From Neisseria gonorrhoeae (GTDB lineage Bacteria > Pseudomonadota > Gammaproteobacteria > Burkholderiales > Neisseriaceae): 64,000 nt of DNA. The stretch spans positions 104,615 through 168,614 of the forward strand of contig NZ_QNRU01000002.1 of NCBI RefSeq assembly GCF_003315235.1, written 5' to 3'. The notes beneath the pieces are model-generated. The model was not told where the DNA came from and ran no database searches. It was given only the letters and a program-made list of their open reading frames with translations. Shown piece after piece: positions 13,008 through 22,710 of this stretch (within the stretch, counting starts at the first letter, position 1; each line of letters begins with the position of its first letter). The translations under genes and the position numbers were made by a program.

Positions 13008-13457
13008 ATGGACGTACAACTCCCCATCGAAGCCAAAGACATCCAAAAACTCATCCCCCACCGCTACCCGTTTCTCCAGCTCGACCGCATTACCGCCTTC
13101 GAGCCGATGAAAACCCTGACCGCCATCAAAAACGTAACCATAAACGAACCCCAATTCCAAGGCCATTTCCCCGACCTGCCCGTTATGCCCGGCGTACTCA
13201 TCATCGAAGCGATGGCGCAGGCGTGCGGCACGTTGGCGATTTTGAGCGAAGGCGGGCGCAAGGAAAACGAATTTTTCTTCTTCGCCGGCATAGACGAAGC
13301 CCGTTTCAAACGCCAAGTCATCCCCGGCGACCAACTCGTCTTTGAAGTCGAACTCCTGACCAGCCGGCGCGGCATCGGCAAATTCAACGCCGTTGCCAAA
13401 GTGGACGGACAAGTCGCCGTCGAAGCCGTGATTATGTGCGCCAAACGCGTGGTTTGA
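13008..13457 (+). CDS. fabZ: 3-hydroxyacyl-ACP dehydratase FabZ
   Basis: A 149-residue hot-dog-fold dehydratase of fatty acid elongation, acting on the same 3-hydroxyacyl-ACPs that LpxA and LpxD use. The active-site stretch [20 protein letters not shown] contains the catalytic His and Glu. The N-terminal [16 protein letters not shown] is typical. The start at 13008 follows CAAGGAA. In most Gram-negatives lpxA follows fabZ directly; here an unrelated gene intervenes. Confidence 0.97.
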   Translation: MDVQLPIEAKDIQKLIPHRYPFLQLDRITAFEPMKTLTAIKNVTINEPQFQGHFPDLPVMPGVLIIEAMAQACGTLAILSEGGRKENEFFFFAGIDEARFKRQVIPGDQLVFEVELLTSRRGIGKFNAVAKVDGQVAVEAVIMCAKRVV

Positions 13458-13469
13458 GCGTTCGGAAAA

Positions 13470-13496
13470 AGGTCGTCTGAAAGTTTCAGACGACCT
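13470..13496. repeat. Inverted pair of AGGTCGTCTGAA-type uptake sequence
   Basis: AGGTCGTCTGAAA (13470-13482) and its inverse (13484-13496) form a 13-bp stem with one loop base. The motif differs from the ATGCCGTCTGAA used elsewhere in the window and matches the dialect described for N. mucosa-type species. A run of five T follows the stem only on the minus strand, so it is a weak terminator in the operon direction. It marks the left border of the inserted Abi gene. Confidence 0.8.
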
Positions 13497-13504
13497 AAAT
13501 AAAA

Positions 13505-13584
13505 AGAAAACCCACCGGTTTAGGTTTATTCAAACCCAGGGACACGGTGGGGATTAGTTTTATCTAACTATATCAAATATAGTT
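13505..13584 (+). ncRNA. Candidate structured leader RNA of the Abi gene (AbiF-RNA-like)
   Basis: Nested stems are visible. CCCACCG (13511-13517) pairs with CGGTGGG (13545-13551) and encloses GGTTT (13523-13527) paired with AAACC (13532-13536) over an ATTC loop. A separate 8-bp stem AACTATAT/ATATAGTT (13566-13573, 13577-13584) follows. A conserved structured RNA located upstream of abiF-type genes has been described from comparative genomics (the abiF RNA motif). The position, size and GC-rich outer stem fit that idea, but I could not compare with its consensus model. It could instead be a simple mRNA leader or a terminator. Confidence 0.5.
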
Positions 13585-13622
13585 TGAAACGTCAATTTAA
13601 AAATAAAGAATCAAGGGTTAGC

Positions 13623-14351
13623 GTGAATTATAAGGAATGCTGTAGTATTTTTTCTGATTTCAGAATGGAACGGTATAAAAATGCCGTTAGGAAAGACAAA
13701 GCAGCTGAATTGTATTTATTGAATTTATCTTTATCAAGAGAACTTTTTCATGTTGTTTCTATATTTGAGATCGTTTTAAGAAACAAAATTGATATTTGCT
13801 TTCGGCAGGAGTTTAAAGACAGAAACCGGTTATATGATAGCATACAACCACAAACGAATCCTGCATTGAAATATCAAGGTTGCTTTTTAAGAAATGGTAC
13901 GAAAGAATCTGCTGAATTAATCAAGGTTGCATTATCTAAAATACAAAATAATAGCGGAGGAAAGTTTGACCACAACCAATTGGTTGCAGGACTAGGATTC
14001 GGTTTTTGGCGGTATCTGTTTGCGGGAGGGAAAGATGCTCAATTTGATGCTGCAGGAAAAGTATTGATGAAAGTTTTTCCAAAAAAGCCCAAATCTACAC
14101 CAAGTGTGCAATATAACCAAAAATGGATTTTTCGAGAACTTTCCAATATTAACAATTTCCGTAATCGTTTGGCACATCACGAACCGATTTGTTTTAGTTT
14201 TAAAGGTGCAATAAAAGATACCGGCTACGCTAGAAATATTTACCAATCTATTTTTGAACTGCTTAATTACATGGATGTAGATACTGCTTCAGTATTTAGC
14301 CATTTTAGCGATCAAGTGATTGCGGTCTGCGATGAAATCGACAAACTGTGA
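13623..14351 (+). CDS. Abi family protein with HEPN-type RNase motif (AbiD/AbiF-like)
   Basis: A 242-residue protein of markedly higher AT content than its neighbours, resembling the Abi_2 (AbiD/AbiF) abortive-infection family. The N-terminal part includes LSRELFHVVSIFEIVLRNKI. The C-terminal third holds ELSNINNFRNRLAHHEPI, where R-N-R-L-A-H is the R-x4-H signature of HEPN ribonucleases. I place the start at the GTG at 13623, which has AAGGG 6 bases upstream; the frame is open back to a TTG at 13584 without a good binding site. It interrupts the lpxD-fabZ-lpxA gene order. An anti-phage role is inferred from the family only. Confidence 0.8.
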   Translation: MNYKECCSIFSDFRMERYKNAVRKDKAAELYLLNLSLSRELFHVVSIFEIVLRNKIDICFRQEFKDRNRLYDSIQPQTNPALKYQGCFLRNGTKESAELIKVALSKIQNNSGGKFDHNQLVAGLGFGFWRYLFAGGKDAQFDAAGKVLMKVFPKKPKSTPSVQYNQKWIFRELSNINNFRNRLAHHEPICFSFKGAIKDTGYARNIYQSIFELLNYMDVDTASVFSHFSDQVIAVCDEIDKL

Positions 14352-14393
14352 TTTTCTATTATTTGTCTTAACAAGCAGCGGAGTATTCAAAAC

Positions 14394-15170
14394 ATGACCC
14401 TCATCCACCCGACCGCCGTCATCGACCCCAAAGCCGAACTCGACTCCGGCGTCAAAGTCGGCGCGTACACCGTCATCGGCCCCAACGTCCAAATCGGTGC
14501 GAATACAGAAATCGGTCCGCACGCCGTCATCAACGGCCACACCACCATCGGCGAAAACAACCGCATTTTCCAATTTGCCAGCCTCGGCGAAATTCCGCAG
14601 GACAAAAAATACCGCGACGAGCCGACCAAGCTGATTATCGGCAACGGCAACACCATCCGCGAATTCACCACCTTTAATTTAGGCACGGTAACCGGCATCG
14701 GCGAAACCCGTATCGGCGACGACAACTGGATTATGGCGTACTGCCACCTCGCGCACGACTGCGTGGTCGGCAACCACACCATTTTCGCCAACAACGCCTC
14801 GCTTGCCGGACACGTTACCGTCGGCGACTACGTCGTTTTGGGCGGCTACACGCTGGTCTTCCAATTCTGCCGCATCGGCGACTACGCCATGACCGCCTTC
14901 GCCGCAGGCGTACACAAAGACGTGCCGCCCTACTTTATGGCATCGGGCTACCGCGCCGAACCGGCCGGCCTAAACAGCGAAGGTATGCGCCGCAACGGTT
15001 TTACCGCAGAACAGATTTCCGCCGTCAAAGACGTATACAAAACCCTCTACCATCGCGGCATTCCGTTTGAAGAAGCCAAGGCGGACATTCTCCGCCGCGC
15101 CGAAACCCAAGCCGAGCTTGCCGTATTTCAAGACTTCTTCGCACAATCGACGCGCGGCATCATCCGCTGA
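14394..15170 (+). CDS. lpxA: UDP-N-acetylglucosamine O-acyltransferase
   Basis: A 258-residue first enzyme of lipid A synthesis, transferring a 3-hydroxyacyl chain from ACP to UDP-GlcNAc. The N-terminal hexapeptide beta helix ([24 protein letters not shown]) runs to about residue 180. The catalytic His lies in [11 protein letters not shown], and [25 protein letters not shown] forms the acyl pocket. The helical C-terminal domain is complete. Neisserial LpxA is known to prefer C12 chains. It begins 42 bases after the Abi gene, so its expression may depend on transcription through or from that insert. Confidence 0.97.
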   Translation: MTLIHPTAVIDPKAELDSGVKVGAYTVIGPNVQIGANTEIGPHAVINGHTTIGENNRIFQFASLGEIPQDKKYRDEPTKLIIGNGNTIREFTTFNLGTVTGIGETRIGDDNWIMAYCHLAHDCVVGNHTIFANNASLAGHVTVGDYVVLGGYTLVFQFCRIGDYAMTAFAAGVHKDVPPYFMASGYRAEPAGLNSEGMRRNGFTAEQISAVKDVYKTLYHRGIPFEEAKADILRRAETQAELAVFQDFFAQSTRGIIR

Positions 15171-15183
15171 CCGCACCCTTTCA

Positions 15184-15220
15184 ATGCCGTCTGAAACCCC
15201 GAAAGCGTTTCAGACGGCAT
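15184..15220 (+). terminator. Uptake-sequence terminator after lpxA
   Basis: ATGCCGTCTGAAAC (15184-15197) and its inverse ending at 15220 form a long stem 13 bases after lpxA. It is followed after four bases by a T7 run, so this one is a good plus-strand terminator. Confidence 0.85.
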
Positions 15221-15266
15221 CGGTTTTTTTTAAAGCGGTATGTTGTTTGATCGATGCATCATTTTG

Positions 15267-15373
15267 TATAGTGGTTTAAATTTAAATCAGGACAAGGCGA
15301 CGAAGCCGCAGACAGTACAAGAAGTACGGCAAGGCGAGGCAACGCCGTACCGGTTTAAATTTAAACCACTATA
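15267..15373. mobile_element. Correia repeat enclosed element, short form (107 bp)
   Basis: Perfect 20-bp terminal inverted repeats TATAGTGGTTTAAATTTAAA (15267-15286) and its complement (15354-15373) bound a core containing CAGGACAAGGCGACGAAGCC. This is the internally deleted form of the neisserial Correia miniature element. It lies in the lpxA-alsT intergenic region. The rest of that gap (15374-15632) shows no convincing gene. Confidence 0.92.
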
Positions 15374-15632
15374 GATTTCAAAAGTATGGCAGTCGGCAGC
15401 ATTGATGATTTCTGCCGCCCGCCACATCCCCATTCGGACATTTCATTGTGACCTCCGCCTCTGCTTTTAAATAATTGCAAACAATTTCCGCAGCTTGAAC
15501 CGGCCTGTCTTCGGTGAAAAAACCAAAAGTATTTTTCAAAAGAACATATTGTCTTATTGAATATTCTGTGCTGAAATTACCGGACACTACAAAAGTGGTG
15601 TTTTAAAAATAAAACAGACAAAGGAGAAAGCC

Positions 15633-17024
15633 ATGCAAGTATTTTTAGACAATCTCAAAGCCTTTTTCGAAACCGTCAGCAGCTGGGTTTGGGGATCTGT
15701 TATGTTGATGCTGCTGGTCGGCACCGGCATTGTGCTGACCGTTATGCTGAAAGGCTTGCAGTTCACTATGTTGGGCTATGCGCTGAAACAGGCGTTTGTG
15801 CCGTCAAAGAAGTATGAAGGCGGCGCAGGCCACGAAGGCGATATTTCCCATTTTGCGGCGTTGATGACCGCGCTGTCCGCCACCATCGGTACGGGTAACA
15901 TCGCCGGCGTGGCGACTGCAGTGGTAACCGGCGGCCCGGGCGCGGTATTTTGGATGTGGATGACCGCTATTTTCGGCATGGCCACCAAATACGGCGAAGG
16001 CGTGTTGGCGGTGAAATACCGCGTCAACAATTCCAAAGGCGAAATGTCCGGCGGCCCGATGTATTACATCGAAAAAGGCTTGGGCAAAAACTGGAAATGG
16101 ATGGCCGTTGCATTTGCGCTGTTCGGCACATTCGCTTCCTTCGGTATCGGCAGCTCGGTGCAGTCCAACTCGGTTGCACAGGCTGTGCAAACCAGCTTCG
16201 GTATCGAACCTGCCTATACCGGCATTACGTTGACCGTTCTGACTGCCGTTGTCGTTTTAGGTGGTATTAAAGGCATCGCCAAAGCCGCTTCTTTCATCGT
16301 GCCTGCTATGGCGGTGTTTTATGTGTTGGGCGGTCTTTCCATTATCGTCATTAATTCCGATGCACTGATGCCTGCCGTCAAGCTGATTTTCTCCGATGCG
16401 TTCAGCGCGCAGGCCGTAGCAGGCGGCGCTATCGGTACGGTCATCCGCTACGGCGTGGCGCGCGGCGTGTTCTCCAATGAGGCGGGTATGGGTTCTGCGC
16501 CTATTGCCGCCGCAGCCGCGAAAACCGACCACCCCGTTCGTCAGGCTTTGGTTTCCATGACCGGTACTTTTTTGGACACCATTGTTGTCTGCTCGATTAC
16601 CGGTATCGTGTTGGTCATGGGTCTGCTCGGCGCAGGCGGCGAGTTTGTGAAACCTGAATTGAGCGGCGCGGCGCTGACAACCGTCACTTTCCAAAAAATG
16701 CTGCCCGGCATCGGCGGCTGGATTGTGACCATCGGCCTGATTTTCTTTGCCTACTCAACCATTCTCGGCTGGTGTTATTACGGCGAGAAATGCGCGGTTT
16801 ACGTCTTCGGCGAGAAGTTTGCCGCTTTGTACCGCGTCGGTTATGTTTCTTCCGTCATGCCGGGTACCGTGTTGAGCCTTGATTTGGTATGGCTGGCTTC
16901 GGATACATTCAACGGCTTGATGGCATTGCCCAACCTGACTGCGCTTTTGTTGATGGCGAAAGTCATCGTCAATGAAACACGCGACTTCAAACAAAAAATC
17001 ACAAACGGCGAATTGCCGCATTAA
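15633..17024 (+). CDS. Alanine/sodium symporter (AGCS family)
   Basis: A 463-residue inner-membrane transporter with about 10-11 hydrophobic segments. Family motifs include ATIGTGNIAGVATAVVTGGPGAVFWMWMTA near residues 90-120 and RYGVARGVFSNEAGMGSAPIAAAAA near 275-300. AGCS proteins import alanine or glycine with Na+. The next gene is D-amino acid dehydrogenase DadA, which fits uptake and catabolism of alanine as a carbon source. GGAGAAAG is the ribosome binding site. Confidence 0.92.
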   Translation: MQVFLDNLKAFFETVSSWVWGSVMLMLLVGTGIVLTVMLKGLQFTMLGYALKQAFVPSKKYEGGAGHEGDISHFAALMTALSATIGTGNIAGVATAVVTGGPGAVFWMWMTAIFGMATKYGEGVLAVKYRVNNSKGEMSGGPMYYIEKGLGKNWKWMAVAFALFGTFASFGIGSSVQSNSVAQAVQTSFGIEPAYTGITLTVLTAVVVLGGIKGIAKAASFIVPAMAVFYVLGGLSIIVINSDALMPAVKLIFSDAFSAQAVAGGAIGTVIRYGVARGVFSNEAGMGSAPIAAAAAKTDHPVRQALVSMTGTFLDTIVVCSITGIVLVMGLLGAGGEFVKPELSGAALTTVTFQKMLPGIGGWIVTIGLIFFAYSTILGWCYYGEKCAVYVFGEKFAALYRVGYVSSVMPGTVLSLDLVWLASDTFNGLMALPNLTALLLMAKVIVNETRDFKQKITNGELPH

Positions 17025-17033
17025 TATCCGAGA

Positions 17034-17059
17034 CCGTCTGAATCCGAATATTCAGACGG
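17034..17059. terminator. Uptake-sequence hairpin after the alanine symporter
   Basis: CCGTCTGAAT (17034-17043) pairs with ATTCAGACGG (17050-17059). It lies 10 bases after the symporter stop and before dadA. Confidence 0.7.
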
Positions 17060-17102
17060 CACGGCATATTAAGCCTGTTTTGAAAAAGCCGGAGGGGGAA
17101 AC

Positions 17103-18362
17103 ATGAAAGTGCTTGTTTTAGGTGCGGGTGTTGCCGGCGTATCCTCCGTGTGGTATCTGGCAGAGGCCGGACATGAAGTAACGGTCATCGACCGCACCGA
17201 GGGTGTGGCGATGGAAACCAGTTTTGCCAATGCAGGCCAGCTTTCTTACGGCTATACCACGCCTTGGGCTGCACCCGGTATTCCGACCAAAGCACTGAAA
17301 CGGCTGTTTAAAAGCCATCCGCCTTTACTGTTCCGCCCTGACGGCGGCCTGTATCAAATCGAATGGCTGTGGCGGATGCTGCAAAACTGCACGGCAACGC
17401 GCTATCAAATCAATAAAGAGCGCATGGTCAGGATTTCCGAATACAGCCGTGAAATGTTCCGCCGTTTTGAAGCGCAAACCGACATGAATTTTGAGGGACG
17501 CAAAAAAGGGACGTTGCAGATTTTCCGCCAAACCGAAGAAGTCGAAGCGGCAAAACAAGACATTGCCGTTTTGGAACGCTACGGCGTGCCGTACCGCCGT
17601 CTGAAGCCCGAAGAATGCGCAGAATTCGAGCCTGCGCTGGCACGCGTTACCGCCAAAATTGTCGGCGGTCTGCACCTGCCTGCGGATGCGACCGGCGACT
17701 GCCGCCTCTTCACCGAAAACCTGTACAAATTGTGTCAAGAGAAGGGCGTACGGTTCTACTTCAACCAAACCATCAGCCGCATCGACCACAACGGGCTGCG
17801 CATCAAAGCCGTTGAAACCGAAACAGGGCGGTTTGAAACAGATGCCGTTGTCTGCGCGCTCGGCTGCTTCAGCAGGACTGTGTTGGCGCAGTTGGATCTC
17901 AATCTGCCCATTTATCCCGTCAAAGGCTATTCCTTGACCCTGCCGGTCACAAATTCCGACGGCGCACCGGTGTCCACTGTTTTAGATGAAAGCTACAAAG
18001 TCGCCATCACGCGTTTTGACAACAGAATCCGCGTCGGCGGAATGGCGGAATTGTCCGGCTACGAAACCAAACTGCCCGAAAAACGCCGCGAAACCTTGGC
18101 TTTGGTCGTCAACGACTTGTTCCCGGAAGGCGGCGATTTGAGCCAAGCATTGTCCTGGAGCGGCCTCAGGCCGATGACGCCCGACAGTACGCCGTTAATC
18201 GGGCGCACCCGCTTTGAAAACCTGTTTCTGAATACCGGGCACGGTACTTTGGGCTGGACCATGTCGCCGGGTTCGGCAAAATTGACCGCCGATATCGTGA
18301 GCGGCAAAGACACCGAAATCCGCAGCGACGATTTGAGCCTGTCGCGCTATCAAAAACTGTAA
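17103..18362 (+). CDS. dadA: D-amino acid dehydrogenase, FAD-dependent
   Basis: A 419-residue flavoprotein that oxidises D-amino acids, chiefly D-alanine, to keto acids and passes electrons to the respiratory chain. The dinucleotide-binding motif [20 protein letters not shown] begins at residue 4 and ends with the ID acidic residue. The C-terminal FAD contact [15 protein letters not shown] is present. AGGGGG precedes the ATG. Its pairing with an alanine transporter suggests an alanine-catabolic unit; an alanine racemase is not present here. Confidence 0.94.
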   Translation: MKVLVLGAGVAGVSSVWYLAEAGHEVTVIDRTEGVAMETSFANAGQLSYGYTTPWAAPGIPTKALKRLFKSHPPLLFRPDGGLYQIEWLWRMLQNCTATRYQINKERMVRISEYSREMFRRFEAQTDMNFEGRKKGTLQIFRQTEEVEAAKQDIAVLERYGVPYRRLKPEECAEFEPALARVTAKIVGGLHLPADATGDCRLFTENLYKLCQEKGVRFYFNQTISRIDHNGLRIKAVETETGRFETDAVVCALGCFSRTVLAQLDLNLPIYPVKGYSLTLPVTNSDGAPVSTVLDESYKVAITRFDNRIRVGGMAELSGYETKLPEKRRETLALVVNDLFPEGGDLSQALSWSGLRPMTPDSTPLIGRTRFENLFLNTGHGTLGWTMSPGSAKLTADIVSGKDTEIRSDDLSLSRYQKL

Positions 18363-18380
18363 AGGCAATATTTAAATTTA

Positions 18381-18417
18381 AGGCCGTCTGAAACCCCGAA
18401 AGCGTTTCAGACGGCAT
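18381..18417. terminator. Uptake-sequence hairpin after dadA
   Basis: AGGCCGTCTGAAAC and GTTTCAGACGGCAT form a long stem with an 8-base loop. The left arm carries the AG-type extension, the right arm the AT-type. Confidence 0.8.
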
Positions 18418-18466
18418 TTGCGCTATAATTCAAACCATCAAATCATCTTATTTCTCAGGGCTTCAT

Positions 18467-21304
18467 ATGTTAGACAAATACTCCCCCGCCGAAATCGAAT
18501 CCAAACACTATCAAAACTGGGAAAGCCAAGGCTATTTCCGGCCCGATATGGATTTGACCAAACCGTCTTTTTCCATCCAACTGCCGCCGCCCAACGTAAC
18601 CGGCACGCTGCACATGGGTCATGCCTTCAACCAAACCATCATGGACGGCCTGACCCGCTACTACCGCATGAAAGGCTGCAACACCGCCTGGATTCCCGGT
18701 ACCGACCACGCGGGCATCGCCACGCAAATCGTGGTCGAGCGTCAGCTTGCCGCGCAAAACGTGTCCCGTCATGACTTGGGCCGCGAAAAATTCTTGGAAA
18801 AAGTGTGGGAGTGGAAAGAAGTTTCCGGCGGCACGATTACCCAGCAAATGCGCCGCGTGGGCTGCTCCGCCGACTGGACGCGCGAGTATTTCACGATGGA
18901 CGGCGTACGCGCCGAAACCGTGACCGAAGTGTTCGTGCGCCTGTATGAACAGGGCTTGATTTACCGCGGCAAACGCTTGGTGAACTGGGATCCCGTGCTT
19001 GGCACGGCGGTGTCGGATTTGGAAGTGGAAAGCATGGAAGAACAAGGCTCTATGTGGCACATGCGCTATCCGCTGGCCGACAATCCCACCGAAGCCGTTA
19101 TCGTGGCGACCACCCGTCCTGAAACGTTGCTGGGCGACGCGGCCGTTGCCGTCAATCCAGAAGATGAACGTTACACCCACTTAATCGGCAAAGAATTAAT
19201 CCTGCCGCTGACCGGTCGCACCATTCCGGTTATCGCCGACGAATACGTTGAAAAAGACTTCGGTACCGGTTGCGTGAAAATCACGCCTGCGCACGATTTC
19301 AACGATTACGAAGTCGGCAAACGCCACGACACGCGCCTGATTAACGTGTTCGACTTAGAAGCCAAAGTGCTGGCAAACGCCGAAGTGTTCAACTTCAAAG
19401 GCGAAGCGCAACCAGGCTTTTCCCTGCCTGAAAAATACGCAGGCTTGGACCGCTTTGCCGCGCGCAAACAAATGGTTGCCGATTTGCAGGAGCAAGGCTT
19501 CTTGGTCGAAATCAAACCGCACACGCTGATGACGCCGAAAGGCGACCGCACAGGTTCAGTGATTGAGCCGATGCTGACCAGCCAATGGTTTGTCGCCATG
19601 TCCGCCACACCGAACGGCGGCGAGCCTGACAACGAATTCAAAGGCTTGAGCCTTGCCGACAAAGCCAAAAAAGCCGTCGACAGCGGCGCAGTGCGCTTTA
19701 TCCCTGAAAACTGGGTCAATACCTACAACCAATGGATGAACAACATCCAAGACTGGTGTATTTCGCGCCAACTGTGGTGGGGGCATCAAATCCCCGCGTG
19801 GTACGACGAAGCAGGTAATGTTTACGTCGCCCGCAATCAGGCTGAAGCCGAAAAACAAGCCGGCAAAACAGGTTTGACCCGCGAAGAAGACGTATTGGAC
19901 ACATGGTTCTCCTCCGCGCTCGTGCCGTTCTCCACGCTCGGCTGGCCGTCTGAAACCGACGAGCTCAAAGCCTTCCTGCCGTCCAACGTCTTGGTTACCG
20001 GATATGAAATCATCTTCTTCTGGGTGGCGCGCATGATTATGATGACCACCCACTTCACCGGCAAAGTACCGTTTAAAGCCGTGTACATCCACGGCATCGT
20101 GCGCGACCACGAAGGCAAAAAAATGTCCAAATCCGAAGGCAACGTCATCGACCCTGTGGATTTGATCGATGGTATCGGCTTGGACAAGCTGCTGATGAAA
20201 CGTACGACCGGCCTGCGCAAACCCGAAACCGCGCCGAAAGTGGAAGAAGCCACGAAAAAACTCTTCCCCGAAGGTATCCCCAGCATGGGCGCGGACGCAT
20301 TGCGCTTCACCATGGCGAGCTACGCCAGCTTGGGCCGTTCGGTTAACTTCGACTTCAAACGCGCCGAAGGCTACCGCAACTTCTGCAACAAAATCTGGAA
20401 CGCCACCAACTTCGTCTTGATGAACACCGAAAACCAAGACTGCGGCTACGGCGCAACCGCTGCCGAACCGCGCGGCCATTCCTTCCCCGATATGTGGATC
20501 ATAGGTCGTCTGAATCAGACCATCGAGCAGGTTACGCAAGCCTACGAAACCTACCGCTTTGATTTGGCGGCGGAAACCCTGTACAGCTTCGTATGGAACG
20601 ATTATTGCGACTGGTATCTGGAACTCGCCAAAGTGCAGCTCCAAACCGGCTGCGCCAGCCGCCAGCGCGCCACACGCCATACCTTATTGCGCGTACTCGA
20701 AGCCGCCCTGCGCCTGCTGCACCCGATTATCCCGTTCATCACCGAAGAACTGTGGCAAACCGTCGCCCCCATGTGCGATGCCAAAACCGCCGACAGCATC
20801 ATGCTCGCCCGCTTCCCCGAAACCGACGGCGGCGAGATTGTTCAGACGGCATTCGGGCAAATGACCGTGTTGCAGGATTTGATCGGCGCAGTCCGCAACC
20901 TGCGCGGCGAAACGGGCATCCAGCCCAACGTGAAAGCCCCGCTGTTTGTCGAAAGCGCGGACGACTTGGCGGACTACCTCAAATACCTGCCGATGATGAC
21001 CCGCCTGACCGAAGCACGGCAAGTCGCCGCCCTGCCCGAAAGCGGAGACGCGCCCGTCGCCGTCTGCAACGGCGCGCGCCTGATGCTGAAAGTCGAAATC
21101 GACAAAGCCGCCGAAACCGCCCGTTTGAGCAAAGAAGCCGAGAAGCTGCAAAAAGCCTTGGACAAACTCAATGCCAAACTCTCCAAACCCGGCTACACCG
21201 AAAAAGCCCCGGCGCATCTGGTGGAAAAAGACAAAGCCGATTTGGCGGAATTGGAAGACAAAATGGCAAAAGTGCAAAATCAGTTGGCGAAGTTGAAAGA
21301 CTGA
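18467..21304 (+). CDS. valS: Valyl-tRNA synthetase
   Basis: A full-length 945-residue class I synthetase. The HIGH-type motif is [16 protein letters not shown] near residues 42-57 and the KMSKS motif is [10 protein letters not shown] near residue 550. The CP1 editing domain (for example [15 protein letters not shown]) and the C-terminal coiled-coil arm (residues 870-945, Lys/Glu/Leu rich) are intact. It charges tRNA-Val and edits threonine. An uptake sequence lies in frame near 20840. It stands alone between two hairpin terminators. Confidence 0.98.
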   Translation: MLDKYSPAEIESKHYQNWESQGYFRPDMDLTKPSFSIQLPPPNVTGTLHMGHAFNQTIMDGLTRYYRMKGCNTAWIPGTDHAGIATQIVVERQLAAQNVSRHDLGREKFLEKVWEWKEVSGGTITQQMRRVGCSADWTREYFTMDGVRAETVTEVFVRLYEQGLIYRGKRLVNWDPVLGTAVSDLEVESMEEQGSMWHMRYPLADNPTEAVIVATTRPETLLGDAAVAVNPEDERYTHLIGKELILPLTGRTIPVIADEYVEKDFGTGCVKITPAHDFNDYEVGKRHDTRLINVFDLEAKVLANAEVFNFKGEAQPGFSLPEKYAGLDRFAARKQMVADLQEQGFLVEIKPHTLMTPKGDRTGSVIEPMLTSQWFVAMSATPNGGEPDNEFKGLSLADKAKKAVDSGAVRFIPENWVNTYNQWMNNIQDWCISRQLWWGHQIPAWYDEAGNVYVARNQAEAEKQAGKTGLTREEDVLDTWFSSALVPFSTLGWPSETDELKAFLPSNVLVTGYEIIFFWVARMIMMTTHFTGKVPFKAVYIHGIVRDHEGKKMSKSEGNVIDPVDLIDGIGLDKLLMKRTTGLRKPETAPKVEEATKKLFPEGIPSMGADALRFTMASYASLGRSVNFDFKRAEGYRNFCNKIWNATNFVLMNTENQDCGYGATAAEPRGHSFPDMWIIGRLNQTIEQVTQAYETYRFDLAAETLYSFVWNDYCDWYLELAKVQLQTGCASRQRATRHTLLRVLEAALRLLHPIIPFITEELWQTVAPMCDAKTADSIMLARFPETDGGEIVQTAFGQMTVLQDLIGAVRNLRGETGIQPNVKAPLFVESADDLADYLKYLPMMTRLTEARQVAALPESGDAPVAVCNGARLMLKVEIDKAAETARLSKEAEKLQKALDKLNAKLSKPGYTEKAPAHLVEKDKADLAELEDKMAKVQNQLAKLKD

Positions 21305-21320
21305 TTTGATTGAATAAACA

Positions 21321-21361
21321 AGGCCGTCTGAAAACCTGAAACCGGGGTTTTCAGACGGCCT
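21321..21361. terminator. AG-type uptake-sequence terminator after valS
   Basis: AGGCCGTCTGAAAACC and GGTTTTCAGACGGCCT form a 16-bp inverted repeat between valS and the following secreted-protein gene. Both arms carry the AG extension. Confidence 0.85.
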
Positions 21362-21380
21362 CCTTTAAAAAAGGAAATAG

Positions 21381-21845
21381 ATGAAACGCTTTATTCTGCC
21401 GGTGCTTTTATCCGCAACAACCGCCTTGGCTTCTCCGATTGTCGGTACATGGCATTGCATCGGCACTGATGAAAACATTCACAGTGATACAAAAGTCAAA
21501 TATCTTCAGGACGGCAGCTTCCGTGGCGATGCTATACTCAAAATCGATGATGACGGCAATATCTTGGCATACCGTGTTGTCGGTGCAGGTAAATGGCGTT
21601 TTGCGAACAATGCCTTAACTCAAAGCCAAATCAAGTACGGTGAAGTTTCACGACAGCACAGCCCCGAAACGCTGGCGTGGTTAGAAAAGTCGGAGGATGG
21701 ACGACTCTTGGAAAGCATGATGTACACCGGATTGGTCGCGCAGATGGACAAACCCGGAAAAGATGATGTGTATCAACTGGATAAATCAGGCAAATTAGTG
21801 TCCGAAGACGGAACTTCCCGTGAGGCATGTACGAAAGTGGAGTGA
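21381..21845 (+). CDS. Small secreted protein of unknown function
   Basis: A 154-residue protein with an N-terminal signal peptide MKRFILPVLLSATTALA, predicted to be cut before SPIVGTWHC. The mature part has a GTW start followed by alternating polar strands and a single pair of Cys residues (in TWHCIGT and EACTKVE). A periplasmic beta-rich domain with one disulphide is possible. AAGGAAA precedes the ATG. I do not recognise the family. The long repeat-rich gap downstream suggests it is transcribed alone. Confidence 0.75.
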   Translation: MKRFILPVLLSATTALASPIVGTWHCIGTDENIHSDTKVKYLQDGSFRGDAILKIDDDGNILAYRVVGAGKWRFANNALTQSQIKYGEVSRQHSPETLAWLEKSEDGRLLESMMYTGLVAQMDKPGKDDVYQLDKSGKLVSEDGTSREACTKVE

Positions 21846-22021
21846 AAAGCAACTGTATTTTCCACCCCGTCGGGCAAAAATACCAAAACTCAAATCAAGC
21901 CGTCCGAATACCGTTTTCGGCGGTATCGTTTGCGGCAAAATAATCACGCATCCGGGCATTCAATATCGTCGGCAGTTTGCGCATACATGCCGTAACGGCA
22001 ACCTTATACGGCTTACCCTTG

Positions 22022-22174
22022 TATGGCGGATTAACAAAAATCAGGACAAGGCGGCGGGCCGCAGGCAGTACGAATGGTACGGAACCGATCCGCCCGGTGC
22101 TTGGGCGCCTTAGGGAACCGTTCCCTTTGAGCCGGGGCGGGGCAACCCGTACCGGTTTTTGTTAATCCGCTATA
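22022..22174. mobile_element. Correia repeat enclosed element, long form (153 bp)
   Basis: Bounded by TATGGCGGATTAAC and GTTAATCCGCTATA, whose outer bases differ by one. The core includes CAGGACAAGGCGGCGGGCCG and the segment GCCTTAGGGAACCGTTCCCT, which short forms lack and where IHF sites are reported. One terminal repeat carries a point change (TATGG for TATAG). Confidence 0.92.
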
Positions 22175-22433
22175 CAGCAGGCGTTGGTGGAAATCCCGAA
22201 TAAGCGGTTCAAAACGTGTCGCTGCCGCGGCAGCCATATACAGTTGGCAACTGTCCGGTTGTGCCGATGGGTTGCCCTGCCGCTCCCTGAGCTACGCAAC
22301 GGTTGTCTGCCTTGGGCGGGCGCGGGTGGCGGCCGGGCGGTTTGTCGCTATGATACGGAAGTTCCGATATACAAGGGCGGGCTTCAGCCCGCCAAATCCA
22401 CCAACTCCGCCGAATCCACCGATTCCCGCCGCC

Positions 22434-22541
22434 GTCATTCCCGCATAAGCGGGAATCCAGACCTGTCGGTGCGGAAACTTATCGGATAAAATGGTTTCTT
22501 TAGATTTTTACGTCCTAGATTCCCGCCTGCGCGGGAATGAC
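22434..22541. repeat. Neisserial intergenic mosaic unit bounded by dRS3 repeats
   Basis: ATTCCCGCATAAGCGGGAAT (22437-22456) and ATTCCCGCCTGCGCGGGAAT (22519-22538) flank a roughly 60-base RS-type spacer containing GTCGGTGCGGAAACTTATCG. The same spacer motif recurs in the array downstream of porB. dRS3 repeats are known prophage/recombination targets in Neisseria. Confidence 0.88.
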
Positions 22542-22710
22542 GGTTCGGGCACTCCTGACAGGGTGAATTCACAGGATAGCGATTCGTAGCAACTGCATCC
22601 AACCCCCCGAACAACTCCCCAAACAACGCTGCGCGCCCCGGGCGTTTGCCGTTTCCCTGCAAAATCTGAGATACAATGCAGTCTGAACATTTATCCGAAT
22701 CCCAAACCCA

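Larger units (their letters stand above)
21846..22710. other. Repeat-rich intergenic region, no gene seen
   Basis: 865 bases between the secreted protein and truA contain a full-length Correia element (22022-22174), a GGCGGGC-TTCA-GCCCGCC hairpin (22376-22393) and a dRS3-bounded mosaic unit (22434-22541). I see no reading frame with a credible start and coding character. Confidence 0.6.

Noticed and set aside
15378..15587. 69-codon frame on the minus strand next to a Correia element
   Set aside because: No ribosome binding site, no recognisable domain, and it starts within the likely upstream region of the alanine symporter.
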